64,000 nt of DNA from Lachancea dasiensis (taxonomy: Eukaryota > Ascomycota > Saccharomycetes > Saccharomycetales > Saccharomycetaceae), in assembly GCA_900074725.1 (NCBI GenBank), contig LT598456.1, forward strand, positions 875,488-939,487, in the 5' to 3' direction. Below the pieces are notes generated by a model. The model saw only the letters and a list, made by a program, of their open reading frames with translations, was not told where the DNA came from and searched no databases. Each line of letters opens with the position of its first letter. Positions within the stretch are counted from its first letter, which is position 1. Below are positions 1-9,519 of this stretch, piece after piece. Made by a program: the position numbers and the translations under genes.

Positions 1-98
1 AAAGAGGCCACCTTTTTTACTCAGCTCCAGCTATCGAAGCATAACACTGAGTATCAATTGCACCAATAATTAAGCGCTTAGTAGACCGGCTTGAACTA

Positions 99-1757
99 TT
101 AAAGCTTTCCGACGCGACGCATTCCAGTTTCCATGTCACACCAGTAATATGCACCCACGGCAACTGTAAAGAGAAATGTGTTAGGAATATATGGCATTCG
201 TGAATTACCTGTGCGATCACTGATTACCGCGACTAACAGAGGTTCTGACCAACCTGTCAGAAGACCAAGCATTATTTCGAGCCCGAAGAATTGGTTTTCT
301 TTCTCCTTCGGCAACATGGTACTATAAAGCACACGATTTATTGCCCTGATAGCACTGCTGGTGCCCATAAATAATATAAGGCCCAACCAAAATTCCCACC
401 TGTGTTTGTACCCGATGAAAATTTGGGAGCTTGCCCCCAAAGCGCCCCAGAAGTTGGCTAACCACCCAAAGAACAGTAAAGAAAACAAAGATTTTTTTAC
501 GAGCTTGATATTGTCGGAGTTGGATGTCTTTTGACCAACAAAATTGTAAAGTAGCATCCACACCAGTGAGCCCAAGAGGGCCAAAATATTTGCCATCAGC
601 TGCCATACGGTGTATTCGGCGTTAGAGGTTGTGATGCCGAGCGTAGAACGAAACATTAAGCCGTTTACTGAAAGAAAATTTGAAAACGAAATATTCCAAA
701 GTACCCAAGCCACGACAAACTTCATTGCCTCCTTGTATTCCCAAAAATCACGAAAGATCTCCACGAGCTTGCAAAATGGCAGCTTCAAGAGCTGCGCAAA
801 TAGTGGTTCTGTTTCATCCAACACTAATTGCCTCCCACGCAAAGAGGGTACAAAGCAAACTGATATGCCACCGACTACTACAGTCATCACACCGGCAGAG
901 GATATTGCGATCAAATAGTTCCGCACATTTGTGCTATTAGGGCGCCCCACAGAGTAACTAATTATAGCGCCAACAATTAACGCTACGATACCACCAAGAT
1001 TGCCCATGATTAAGGCGAGAGCACTCACCTTGGATCCTCGTTCTAAGGCGATACTTCCTTTCCCATTCGCATAATAGGTCGACGTCACCTTTTGGGTAGC
1101 TGCAAACATAAATATCGGCACGTAAGAACCTTCGATGATTTGGTAAATTGTTTCGATCACCAACATCAAACAATAAATCACAGAGGCGGTAATCAAGGAG
1201 ACTGTCGTCTCTGAATCCAGTGCGGCAAAAGGACATGCCAATACTCCGAACACTACAATTGAAGCTAACAACAACCATTTCCGGTAATTGCTATAGTCGG
1301 CCACAGTCATTATCAAGGTAGCCACAAGGCCTTCCAAAGCTGTATAAATCGCTTTGAGGTACAACACGTATGTGTATTGTACAGTTGCCGCTCCGAAGCT
1401 AACATAGCAGTTGTCGCCCGTCGGTAGACACTTCAGCGTCGAATTTTTTTGGTGTCCCACAGCATGGGCAAGTGATTGAATAACGGCGGGTATGTATACT
1501 TTAGTCATAGAAGACGTGGGGCCCGTTGAAAAGCAAACCAGAAGCCAAGCGCAGAAAACTTCCCTTCTAGTCCACTTAGAGGACTCCTCTGTGGGTGCTT
1601 CTCTTTCGGCAGTGATGGTGATCCCGCTACCTCCTGCCCTGGATATGTCGACGTGCACAGCTGAATCAGTAACCACATTTTTATCTACTACCCGGTGACT
1701 TCCTTGAGGACCTATGGAATGATCATGCTCGGTCGCGTAGCGGCGTGCTAAATTCAT
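99..1757 (-). CDS. Atg22-like vacuolar transporter (MFS family)
   Basis: A polytopic membrane protein of about 552 residues with roughly a dozen hydrophobic helices. The layout resembles fungal Atg22: a short polar N-terminus, a cysteine-containing lumenal loop after the first helix, a long polar loop in the middle, and a charged loop before the second half. Atg22 proteins export amino acids from the vacuole after autophagic breakdown, and that role is inferred here from family resemblance only. The open frame extends to a TTG at 1778, but no ATG lies upstream in frame before a stop at 1812-1814, so I chose the first ATG at 1757. Neither neighbour is a synteny marker for S. cerevisiae ATG22 (YCL038C), so this may be a fungal Atg22 paralogue rather than the orthologue. 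The downstream end lies only about 100 bases from the window edge. Confidence 0.75.
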   Translation of the reverse strand: MNLARRYATEHDHSIGPQGSHRVVDKNVVTDSAVHVDISRAGGSGITITAEREAPTEESSKWTRREVFCAWLLVCFSTGPTSSMTKVYIPAVIQSLAHAVGHQKNSTLKCLPTGDNCYVSFGAATVQYTYVLYLKAIYTALEGLVATLIMTVADYSNYRKWLLLASIVVFGVLACPFAALDSETTVSLITASVIYCLMLVIETIYQIIEGSYVPIFMFAATQKVTSTYYANGKGSIALERGSKVSALALIMGNLGGIVALIVGAIISYSVGRPNSTNVRNYLIAISSAGVMTVVVGGISVCFVPSLRGRQLVLDETEPLFAQLLKLPFCKLVEIFRDFWEYKEAMKFVVAWVLWNISFSNFLSVNGLMFRSTLGITTSNAEYTVWQLMANILALLGSLVWMLLYNFVGQKTSNSDNIKLVKKSLFSLLFFGWLANFWGALGASSQIFIGYKHRWEFWLGLILFMGTSSAIRAINRVLYSTMLPKEKENQFFGLEIMLGLLTGWSEPLLVAVISDRTGNSRMPYIPNTFLFTVAVGAYYWCDMETGMRRVGKL

Positions 1758-3033
1758 CAGCTTTGTGGTGCTATTCAAGTGAGCATTCTTGCTCCTGCAT
1801 GATGATTCTTCTTATAGTAATGTGTCCTGAAAAGTTTCATTTTGAGACTCAGTAGGTTATTTGCTACAATTGTCCAGCAGTAAATCTCCATTAAGGCTCG
1901 AAATTTAGGACTTTTTCCCCTTAGATGGAGGAACACATTTGTGACACGGGTGTATTGGTGGCCCGGTACAACTCAATGAATTGTAAATCTGGACATTAAT
2001 AGTGGCTTTATGAGGAATAAAAGAACGACAGAATCTTTACCACACGTAATCTTACCAAGGCCAAGGTGATATAAGTGAATGTCAGTGGTCAATTCGTTTG
2101 CTTTAAATTGTATTTATAACGGCTTACAGAATAACCATCTTGATACTTTCCCTCACGGTACTTATTTTTGTTCCCATGCCTTTGCGCGTGCTATCGCTGT
2201 GTGAGGTCGAGCAGAAGCATCACCAAGATAGAACATAAAACAGAGCCACTAAGTTTGATCTTGACGGACAACAGTGGCTACTGAACCGTTGTGTTACACA
2301 GCTTGGCAAAAATTGGTCGGCCAGGCCCATGACTACCAGCACCATTTGGTACAGAAATGTCGTCAAATTACTTTGATACTTTATAGACCGAAATCGCGTG
2401 TTATATTAAAATATCCATATGTTTTGGATATATAGCACCGTTTTCGTGGCGCCGAGTTGCAGAATGGCGAACATCAAAGTAGTGTCAATTTACTACGAAG
2501 TGATATTGGCAGCGTCACTAAAACGAGACTGTCCAAGATGAATAAACAACCTCCAGGGCCCAGAGACAATACAATAACATAGAGATGCCCTGGCACATCT
2601 TGCAGATATTAGATGACCTAACAGGCCACCTACTTGGTGGAACTGTTGAGCCATCGGGGCCCCACTGCACCCAGATCATTTATGCGTGGAAATAAATACT
2701 GCGCCGACTTCGGGTCTACGTCCCAGATATGGACCAGAATATAGTCCAAGTTGTCGCGAAGCGCGACCAGAGGGCACCTTGTAAACTCCAGATCAATAAT
2801 CTAATAGCCGATATATAATTCACGTCGCTAGTAAATGAATAAAGCGAGCAGTTTGGCAAGTTAATTACTGGTGGCACTGGCTCTCTCCGATAAATATGCA
2901 AGCCAAGTGGTCAGTGCTAAGACTTTTACTTCAAGTAATGACGATAGACATCACTCCATACTAAAGCATCAGGCTCTGATTCGATGATTTGAGTAAGGGT
3001 AGGAAAACATGGGTCTTTTTCAGGAATTGACAC
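1758..3033. other. Long divergent intergenic region, Atg22-like to HSP60
   Basis: No ORF of gene quality lies here. Positions about 2430-2890 hold a degenerate copy of a dispersed repeat, annotated separately. From about 3034 the HSP60 promoter elements begin. The first 600 bases (1758-2400) show no recognisable gene, tRNA or further repeat. Confidence 0.6.
2430..2890 (+). repeat. Dispersed degenerate repeat family A, copy 1
   Basis: This intergenic segment aligns by eye with segments at 17850-18285, 50428-50836 and 52240-52684. Shared landmarks in the same order are a GAAGTGATATTG-type word, CAGTAAA/CACTAAA, GAATAAACAA, a CCCAGAGA/CCCAGAAG word, CACCCAGAT, a CCCAGATATGGAC/CCCAGAAGTGGAC word, and a tail resembling AAATTAAACGAACAATTCA. 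Identity is patchy, perhaps 55-65 percent, with many indels. No intact ORF survives. It is most likely a remnant of a transposable element, for example an LTR or a 5' retroelement fragment, but the class is not proven. Confidence 0.5.
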
Positions 3034-3162
3034 AAGAAGTCTATTTCTCTTTCAAGAAACTTGATTGGACTTCGAAATATCAATCAAGATGGCTCCGGCG
3101 TCAGTTTTAGTGACAGATATTGGTTAATCAGTTAGAAACTTCAAGCCGGAATTTTCTAGAGC
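3034..3162 (+). promoter_or_regulatory. Heat-shock elements upstream of HSP60
   Basis: Alternating GAA/TTC units occur in the HSP60 promoter. At 3149-3161 the pattern is GAA-nn-TTC-nn-GAG, a three-unit heat-shock element with one imperfect unit. A GAA-nn-TTC pair lies just before it at 3135-3142, and a TTC-nn-GAA pair lies at 3051-3058. Hsf1 binds such arrays, and HSP60 is heat-inducible in S. cerevisiae. The arrays lie roughly 190-300 bases before the start codon. Confidence 0.65.
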
Positions 3163-3199
3163 GAAAAATTTTTTGCCGGGTAACATGAAATTCATCAAG

Positions 3200-3207
3200 T
3201 ATATAAG
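3200..3207 (+). promoter_or_regulatory. TATA box of HSP60
   Basis: TATATAAG matches the yeast TATAWAWR consensus exactly. It lies 150 bases before the HSP60 ATG and about 40 bases after the heat-shock element, the usual layout of a stress-inducible yeast promoter. Confidence 0.6.
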
Positions 3208-3349
3208 AGGTGCCATCATTTAAGCTACGGCCCTTTAAACTCTAGCAGGCGAACGCATTTTACAATAGAGCTCTGCCCTAAACGACAGCCAACAATTGCG
3301 CTGTAAAGTTGTGTTAGTTAATCGTTGTCGCAGAAAATAACAGGGCAAT

Positions 3350-5056
3350 ATGTTGAGAGCTACTAGAGGAACTTTGAACAAACGTGTGACGTCTGTTTTG
3401 CGCCGTAATTACTCCTCTCACAAGGAGTTAAAGTTTGGCGTTGAAGGAAGAGCGGCTCTTTTAAAGGGTGTTGAAACGTTGGCCGAAGCTGTGTCTGCTA
3501 CTTTAGGTCCTAAGGGTAGAAACGTGCTCATCGAACAGCCATTTGGAGCGCCAAAAATCACAAAGGATGGTGTGACAGTGGCAAAGGCCATTACTTTGGA
3601 GGACAAGTTCGAGAATATGGGCGCTAAGCTATTGCAAGAAGTTGCTTCTAAGACCAATGAAGCTGCGGGTGATGGTACCACGTCGGCTACCGTTTTAGGT
3701 CGTGCCATCTTTACCGAGTCTGTGAAGAACGTGGCTGCCGGCTGCAATCCCATGGACCTCAGGAGAGGTACCCAGGCCGCTGTTGAGAAGGTCATTCAGT
3801 TTTTGAGTGCGAACAAAAAAGAAATCACCACATCTGCTGAAATCGCTCAAGTGGCCACTATCTCTGCGAACGGAGATGCACATGTCGGAAAGCTCTTGGC
3901 TTCTGCCATGGAGAAAGTTGGAAAAGAGGGTGTCATCACTATCAAAGAAGGTAGAACGTTGGAGGATGAATTAGAGGTTACAGAAGGTATGAGATTCGAC
4001 CGTGGGTATATCTCCCCTTACTTCATCACTGACGCTAAGTCTAACAAGGTGGAATTTGAGAAGCCTTTGCTTTTGCTCAGCGAAAAGAAGGTCTCTTCGA
4101 TTCAAGACATCTTACCTGCCTTGGAGCTCTCTAACCAAACGAGAAGACCTTTGCTGATCATCGCCGAAGACATCGATGGCGAAGCATTGGCCGCCTGTAT
4201 TCTTAACAAGCTCAGAGGCCAAGTGAAGGTGTGTGCTGTCAAGGCACCAGGTTTTGGTGATAACAGAAAGAACACATTGGGTGACATTGCCATTCTATCT
4301 GGCGGTACCGTCTTCACGGAAGAATTAGACTTGAAGCCAGAAAACTGCACACTAGAACACCTAGGATCTTGTGACGCCATCACAATAACTAAGGAAGACA
4401 CCGTGATTCTCAACGGCAATGGTAGTAAAGATAACATTACCGCCAGAATTGAGCAGATCAAAAATTCTATCGATTTGACGACGACCAACTCTTACGAAAA
4501 GGAGAAGCTACAAGAGCGTCTTGCCAAACTCTCAGGCGGTGTGGCCGTGGTGAGAGTTGGTGGCGCCTCTGAAGTTGAGGTCGGTGAGAAGAAGGATCGT
4601 TATGATGACGCTTTGAATGCCACCAGGGCTGCGGTTGAGCAAGGTATCTTGCCAGGTGGTGGTACTGCGTTGTTAAAGGCCTGTAAGGTTTTGGACGAAG
4701 TCAAGACCGACAACTTTGATCAAAAATTGGGCGTTGATATCATCAGAAAGGCCATCACCAGACCCGCCAGAAAGATCATTGAAAATGCTGGCGAAGAGGG
4801 TTCCGTTATCGTTGGTAAAATTATTGACGAGTACGGAGCTGACTTTACTCAGGGCTACAATGCTGCCAAGGGTGAATACACCGACATGTTGGCTGCTGGT
4901 ATCATTGATCCTTTCAAAGTCGTGAGATCTGGTTTAGTCGACGCCTCCGGTGTTGCGTCCTTATTAGCCACTACCGAGGTTGCTATCGTGGATGCTCCAC
5001 AACCCCCAAGCGCCGGTCCACCAGGTGGTATGCCTGGTATGCCTGGTATGATGTGA
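3350..5056 (+). CDS. HSP60: Mitochondrial chaperonin Hsp60
   Basis: A 568-residue group I chaperonin, near the usual length for yeast Hsp60. The first ~20 residues are rich in Arg, Ser and Thr with no acids ([20 protein letters not shown]), a typical matrix-targeting presequence. The equatorial ATP site is visible as LGPKGRNV near residue 53 and [10 protein letters not shown] near residue 108. The apical domain lies in the middle, and the C-terminus is the Gly/Met-rich tail [10 protein letters not shown] typical of GroEL-type rings. The protein folds imported proteins in the mitochondrial matrix with Hsp10. Codon use is strongly biased towards abundant-tRNA codons, as expected for a highly expressed gene. 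The promoter carries heat-shock elements and a TATA box. Confidence 0.97.
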   Translation: MLRATRGTLNKRVTSVLRRNYSSHKELKFGVEGRAALLKGVETLAEAVSATLGPKGRNVLIEQPFGAPKITKDGVTVAKAITLEDKFENMGAKLLQEVASKTNEAAGDGTTSATVLGRAIFTESVKNVAAGCNPMDLRRGTQAAVEKVIQFLSANKKEITTSAEIAQVATISANGDAHVGKLLASAMEKVGKEGVITIKEGRTLEDELEVTEGMRFDRGYISPYFITDAKSNKVEFEKPLLLLSEKKVSSIQDILPALELSNQTRRPLLIIAEDIDGEALAACILNKLRGQVKVCAVKAPGFGDNRKNTLGDIAILSGGTVFTEELDLKPENCTLEHLGSCDAITITKEDTVILNGNGSKDNITARIEQIKNSIDLTTTNSYEKEKLQERLAKLSGGVAVVRVGGASEVEVGEKKDRYDDALNATRAAVEQGILPGGGTALLKACKVLDEVKTDNFDQKLGVDIIRKAITRPARKIIENAGEEGSVIVGKIIDEYGADFTQGYNAAKGEYTDMLAAGIIDPFKVVRSGLVDASGVASLLATTEVAIVDAPQPPSAGPPGGMPGMPGMM

Positions 5057-5324
5057 GGGGATCATTTCATCGGGTATATAATGAAATTTAAACATGTAAA
5101 TATTAATTGACCTTCTCTGGAATGAATTATAAATTCATATCAAAGACCTAACTTTATACAAGGTGTCCACTTCCAGATTCAAATGAATAGCCCGACTGTT
5201 GCGAATACGGTTTATGTTCGTTTTCACAATTTGGGCATCTCTAATGTCTAAAGCCAAATCAAAAACAAAAAAAGATAAATTACGGCAGTACAGTGTACGT
5301 GTTGTGGTAGCCGACCTTGAAAGA

Positions 5325-6914
5325 TTATGCTTCTATCGCTTCATCCTCCAAATGTCCCAATATCATCCAATCTTCGAAACCATCATCCCAAACCTTAGCT
5401 AGCTTTTCATCCGCCACTAAAGCATCGTTACTCGAGGTAATTTTTTGATAAAGGTCGTACTCTTTATCGTTCAACAGACAAGAATCCAGTGCTTTTGTTA
5501 GAGACTGTATGTTGATACTCAATCCGATGAAAACTATTTCGTTACGGCGGTCTCCGTACGGACCGTCGTAATCCTTTTTCACCAGCGCAAGGGCCTCAGG
5601 TGGGACATCTTCCAATCCAGATACCGCAAACCATGGTAAACCCCCCTTAATCGTCAGCATAGAACCGGCACTAGACCATTCGCCTCTAATAATGTGCCTT
5701 GTTGCGAGCCAGAAAAATCCCTTAGATCGCAAAAGAGTGCCAAATGGGGAGTTTCCTCTGTTTTGGTTAATTTCCTTTTCCGACAGCTCAACCATTTCCT
5801 CATCAAATTCCCTGTTTTCATGATCATTAGCACAACTATCGTCATCACTTTCTTCTTCTTCATATACAGATTCCCTACCGTTCTCATTCTCTTCATGGTC
5901 ACCTCCATCAAAACCTTCTTGCTCAATTACGAAAAACTTGTCCTTTATCATATCATGCAACCGTTCTGGATGGAATGGTCTTCGTCTGCGGTAGACAAAG
6001 TTGTTCACGCCATATTCTTCGGTTTCTGGCATTGGGGTCAACACGCTTTTGGTTTTGTCGCCAAATCCCTCTCTTTTGGTCATTTCGTTGATGCTTTGCA
6101 GCCAACCGGCTGAAGTGGAAGCTTTTTCAAAGTCATACAGGCCAGTGTCTAATACTGAGTCCAAAGGTACATTACAGTAATCAGACGTTATGACACTGCA
6201 TAAGGGGTTTAATGCCGTGATCATTTTTTTGATCTTTTCAAGCTTCTTTTTATTGACGAGGCTTTTCTTGTTGACAATCACTACATTGGAAAATTCGATT
6301 TGATCTACCAGAAGGTCGGTGATAGTACGTTCGGACTCGCCTTGTCCCGATTCGCCCCACCTATCTGCCAAGAATTGGGTGGTGTTGACGTTATTCAAAA
6401 AATTCATAGCGTCAACAACAGTCACACATGTGTCAATCTTAGCCAAGGCTTCTAGACCACCCAACCGCGACACATTTCTTAGAATCACCTCTTCTTCTTC
6501 TGGAATTCCACCCGGAGTCTTAAGCAACATATCTGAGAATTCTTGGGCGAATGTTTCTGCCACTTGCATAGGTTCAGCGATGCCCGTGGACTCGATCACA
6601 ATGTAGTCGAAATCGCCTCGTTCTCCGATACGAACTAGTTCTTCTAGTAAGTCCCCACGAAGTGTACAACAAATGCATCCATTTTGCAATTGGATCAGTT
6701 TCTCTTCCTTTTGGCACACTTTGTGGTCCTGGATCAAAGAGAAGTCCACGTTCAATTCAGACATGTCATTAATAATAACAGCAATCTTGTATCCATGGTC
6801 AGCCATCAAAATTTTTTCGAGTAAGGTTGTCTTGCCAGATCCCAAGAACCCGGACAGTAGTGTAATTGGGATAGGCTTGCTGCCCTTATTCTTGACCGTC
6901 ATTTCAGGGGCCAT
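5325..6914 (-). CDS. ZNG1: CobW/Zng1-type zinc metallochaperone GTPase
   Basis: A 529-residue GTPase of the COG0523 family, like S. cerevisiae YNR029C. The P-loop GFLGSGKTT lies near residues 22-30. The family metal-binding CxCC motif is GCICC at about residues 79-83, followed by TLRGDLLEEL. Walker B-type ESTGIAEP lies near residue 108, and the guanine-specificity motif NKKS follows near 215. A CobW C-terminal domain (TRHIIRGEWSSAG region) ends the protein. Family members use GTP hydrolysis to deliver zinc to client enzymes such as methionine aminopeptidase. A strongly acidic insert at about residues 345-395 makes the protein longer than the ~430 residues I recall for YNR029C. The annotated ATG is followed five codons later by a second possible ATG. 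The gene converges on HSP60. Confidence 0.88.
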   Translation of the reverse strand: MAPEMTVKNKGSKPIPITLLSGFLGSGKTTLLEKILMADHGYKIAVIINDMSELNVDFSLIQDHKVCQKEEKLIQLQNGCICCTLRGDLLEELVRIGERGDFDYIVIESTGIAEPMQVAETFAQEFSDMLLKTPGGIPEEEEVILRNVSRLGGLEALAKIDTCVTVVDAMNFLNNVNTTQFLADRWGESGQGESERTITDLLVDQIEFSNVVIVNKKSLVNKKKLEKIKKMITALNPLCSVITSDYCNVPLDSVLDTGLYDFEKASTSAGWLQSINEMTKREGFGDKTKSVLTPMPETEEYGVNNFVYRRRRPFHPERLHDMIKDKFFVIEQEGFDGGDHEENENGRESVYEEEESDDDSCANDHENREFDEEMVELSEKEINQNRGNSPFGTLLRSKGFFWLATRHIIRGEWSSAGSMLTIKGGLPWFAVSGLEDVPPEALALVKKDYDGPYGDRRNEIVFIGLSINIQSLTKALDSCLLNDKEYDLYQKITSSNDALVADEKLAKVWDDGFEDWMILGHLEDEAIEA

Positions 6915-7444
6915 AGAAGTTTAGAATTATCTGAATGGATCCAAAACAATTCGAAGGTGCAAACACGATAATCATTTCAGCATTTTGTTTTATATACACC
7001 ATGTCCCGTGAAACCTCTGCAATGTAACCACTCAAGTATACTTTGGAATGATTTTCCTTAAGAGGCCCATGAAGTTTTCCTTTCACTATGTGTTGCACTT
7101 TTTAACCCCCAGGGTACCATCGTTCACTATTCATGGAAGACATTTGTCCTCAGATGGGAGAAGATCGAAATATAATCAAAAGAAGTTCAAGACGCGGATT
7201 TTCAATTTTTGGCGGCTACAAAAGAAAACTACTCCATATCTTCAATCTCTCTACATAAAAAAAAATTGACCTTCTTCAGGGCTAGAATTTTATTTGTAAG
7301 ATGTACATATTATTCCTTTGGCTTGATGACTTTTCTGACAGCCACAGCATCTATTCTACCTTACGCATACATATATTATATATATACAATAAATTCGCCC
7401 GACAGAGGTTTTGGTTTCTTCGTCGTGCAAAAAATGCAAAAATT
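6915..7444. other. Intergenic region between the Zng1-type gene and tRNA-Pro
   Basis: About 530 bases without a credible protein gene. Small ORFs here are short and overlap in several frames. The stretch 7366-7392 is a run of alternating A/T dinucleotides. I see no repeat-family copy here. Confidence 0.5.
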
Positions 7445-7557
7445 GGGGCGAGCTGGGAATTGAACCCAGGGCCTCTCGCATGCTTGTGGTTTTTGTAGTT
7501 CGAGTTAAGGCTCGAACTTCGCCCAAAGCGAGAATCATACCACTAGACCACACGCCC
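7445..7557 (-). tRNA. tRNA-Pro(UGG) with intron
   Basis: The reverse strand reads GGGCGTGTGGTCTAGTGG and closes with the matching T arm GGTTCAATTCC and acceptor end CTCGCCCC. The anticodon TGG is at 7525-7523, and the loop is interrupted after G37. The intron is 7481-7521 (41 nt) and contains its own hairpin (GTTCGAG...CTCGAAC). The mature tRNA is 72 nt. S. cerevisiae tRNA-Pro(UGG) also carries an intron at this position. Confidence 0.95.
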
Positions 7558-7689
7558 GATGATGTAAAAGTTCAGTTTATTTCAGTTTATAACAAAGGAG
7601 AACGGGCACATGCAGTATATAATATGATACGACACGATTGTATTCAAATTTTATGGTTACCAAAATGTCACAACAATGTTAGTCGGCAC

Positions 7690-7718
7690 ATCATCGCACC
7701 TCATCGCAACTCATCGCA
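7690..7718 (-). promoter_or_regulatory. Triple PAC motif array upstream of RRN11
   Basis: CTCATCGC, the reverse complement of the PAC element GCGATGAG, occurs exactly at 7700-7707 and 7710-7717. A near copy ATCATCGC lies at 7690-7697. The units are spaced ten bases apart. PAC marks promoters of RNA polymerase I/III and ribosome-biogenesis genes in yeast, where Dot6/Tod6 repressors bind. The array lies about 140-170 bases before the RRN11 start, and RRN11 encodes a Pol I factor. Confidence 0.65.
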
Positions 7719-7857
7719 TCAACTTGATTCAGACGAAAACCGTCTCGTGAGGAGAGCTTGGAATTTCAGTGCCTGGCTAAAAATCTCTACACATATTAGT
7801 GATATAATACACTTTCCAAGTACTTTCCAATGGTAGCGTTCTGATAGAATTGATTTC

Positions 7858-9366
7858 ATGTTCGAATTACCAGCTACGCAGAATAGCAGGCGAATACGAA
7901 CCATACGAAAACTGCGATACCAGTATATCAATGCTTTAAACAGGGAATATAGAAAGGTTCGGCCAAACTTTTCTCCTAGTGCTGCGCTTCCGACTCCCGA
8001 AAATTCTGCGGCTGAGGAAGTCAGCGATGTTGACGGTACTAGCGCTTCGACTGCAAGCATTAGACGGAAGCGACGCAGGAAGAGGCTGCTCACTATTTTG
8101 GGACTTGCCGGAGATTCGGATTCGGAGCTTTCGGATAGTGCTTTATCGGAAGACTTGCATGATGTTGAAGATGATAGTGAAGCGCATAAACATCACCACC
8201 GTTACCACTACGACACTGAAAAAGAGTTCTACTCGCGCCATGAAAAACCTCAAGACACTTTTGAAGTCTGGAACACTGATAGGAGCAGAGCGAGCCCTAT
8301 GAATTGCCACAGTATGTCCTATACAGATTGTAAACGCATTGAGAGAGTTGCCAATCGAAGGGTCCTAGCCAAAAACACACATCTCGCACAACCCACCAAA
8401 TTGAGCTACTTTGCCATGAGAAATGGTCTCGATGTTGATGCCGGACCGTCAACAGCTTTTCGCGATATCCATATTCATCATCTTTCTGAGCTTTTACATC
8501 TTAATGTCATGGACGGCAACTGGGAAAGAGCGTACAAGTGCTTTACAATTTTGATTCGTCTACCTGGTATTGACGTCAGAAGCATGTGGGGAATTGGGGT
8601 ACGAATACTTCGCGCATTGTCTCCCCGTGATGAATCGTTGGGGACTAGCGAAGAGTTTTTGAGTTGGCTCAGTGGCGTTTACACATTCAAAAGCAATTTC
8701 AACCAAAGTATGAACTTTTCGTTGGATCCAGTTTTCAGGTCAGGATCTAAAACCCATGCAGCAAAATTTGTAATAACTTCTCTATGGGAAGCACTGTTCG
8801 CACTGATTGCCCATGACGATTCAGACTACACCAAGCATAGCAAGACAATGGATCATCAGTTGCTCCAATTGATTGAACGAATTTCAGAGATGGTTTTGGT
8901 GCCCCCTTACATAGAGGATCCAGAAGTGTGGTACATCAACTCTATATGCCATTTAATACGCGCTGATACATTGTCTGAACGGTTTGTGTCAACTGACAGT
9001 GTAAGCTTAACTGGTTTGGAGAAAGATATCGCAAGAAATCAGGTCACACAGCACCTCACGCATGCACAAAGCTGTATTAAAACTTGTAATTCTAAGGACA
9101 ATGGGTTTTACTTTCCTTACCGCAGCATACAAGAGCAACTGGCCCTATTTGAGAAAAGACTTTACATCGGCCAAACTGGGACGGGACTTCCTGTAGATTA
9201 TGGCCCCGGTGGTGCGGAGACCTTAATTCGCTCACCGTTCAGCTTGGATACCCAAGGGATTGAAGCAGTGGAAACTTCGTCCTTAGAAAACGAAGACGAG
9301 GAAGACTTCTTTGGTAGAACTGAAAGGGTTCACTTTGGTTTTGATTCCGACAGCAGCAACAGTTAA
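7858..9366 (+). CDS. RRN11: RNA polymerase I core factor subunit Rrn11
   Basis: A 502-residue protein alignable along its length with S. cerevisiae Rrn11 (507 aa). Matching blocks include the N-terminal MFE..RK.KYQYIN region, the conserved LPTPENSAAE (about residues 44-53), EKP...FE.W, LLHLNV..NW..AYK.F..LIRIPG (about 218-240), WGIGV.IL, the GS.THAAKF.IT.LW segment, and PP..EDAEVW. The core factor (Rrn6, Rrn7, Rrn11) binds the rDNA promoter and recruits Pol I in the nucleolus. The N-terminal 40-130 stretch and the C-terminus are acidic and low in complexity. The triple PAC array upstream fits its role in rRNA synthesis. No frame damage is seen. Confidence 0.93.
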   Translation: MFELPATQNSRRIRTIRKLRYQYINALNREYRKVRPNFSPSAALPTPENSAAEEVSDVDGTSASTASIRRKRRRKRLLTILGLAGDSDSELSDSALSEDLHDVEDDSEAHKHHHRYHYDTEKEFYSRHEKPQDTFEVWNTDRSRASPMNCHSMSYTDCKRIERVANRRVLAKNTHLAQPTKLSYFAMRNGLDVDAGPSTAFRDIHIHHLSELLHLNVMDGNWERAYKCFTILIRLPGIDVRSMWGIGVRILRALSPRDESLGTSEEFLSWLSGVYTFKSNFNQSMNFSLDPVFRSGSKTHAAKFVITSLWEALFALIAHDDSDYTKHSKTMDHQLLQLIERISEMVLVPPYIEDPEVWYINSICHLIRADTLSERFVSTDSVSLTGLEKDIARNQVTQHLTHAQSCIKTCNSKDNGFYFPYRSIQEQLALFEKRLYIGQTGTGLPVDYGPGGAETLIRSPFSLDTQGIEAVETSSLENEDEEDFFGRTERVHFGFDSDSSNS

Positions 9367-9519
9367 AGGACTATTGATAGCCAGCAGCAGTTAGATTAGC
9401 ATTGGAATGCATTGGACAGACTCATCTAGCATTATTTATACATATACGCAAAAAATTCATAACATTCATTTAAAATTATCCGTAACAAGGAGCTATTCGG
9501 TTCCGTTCAGTTCATGGGT

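Noticed and set aside
7411-7836. Forward-strand frame across tRNA-Pro
   Set aside because: It is read through the tRNA gene and its intron on the opposite strand, so it is not a protein gene.
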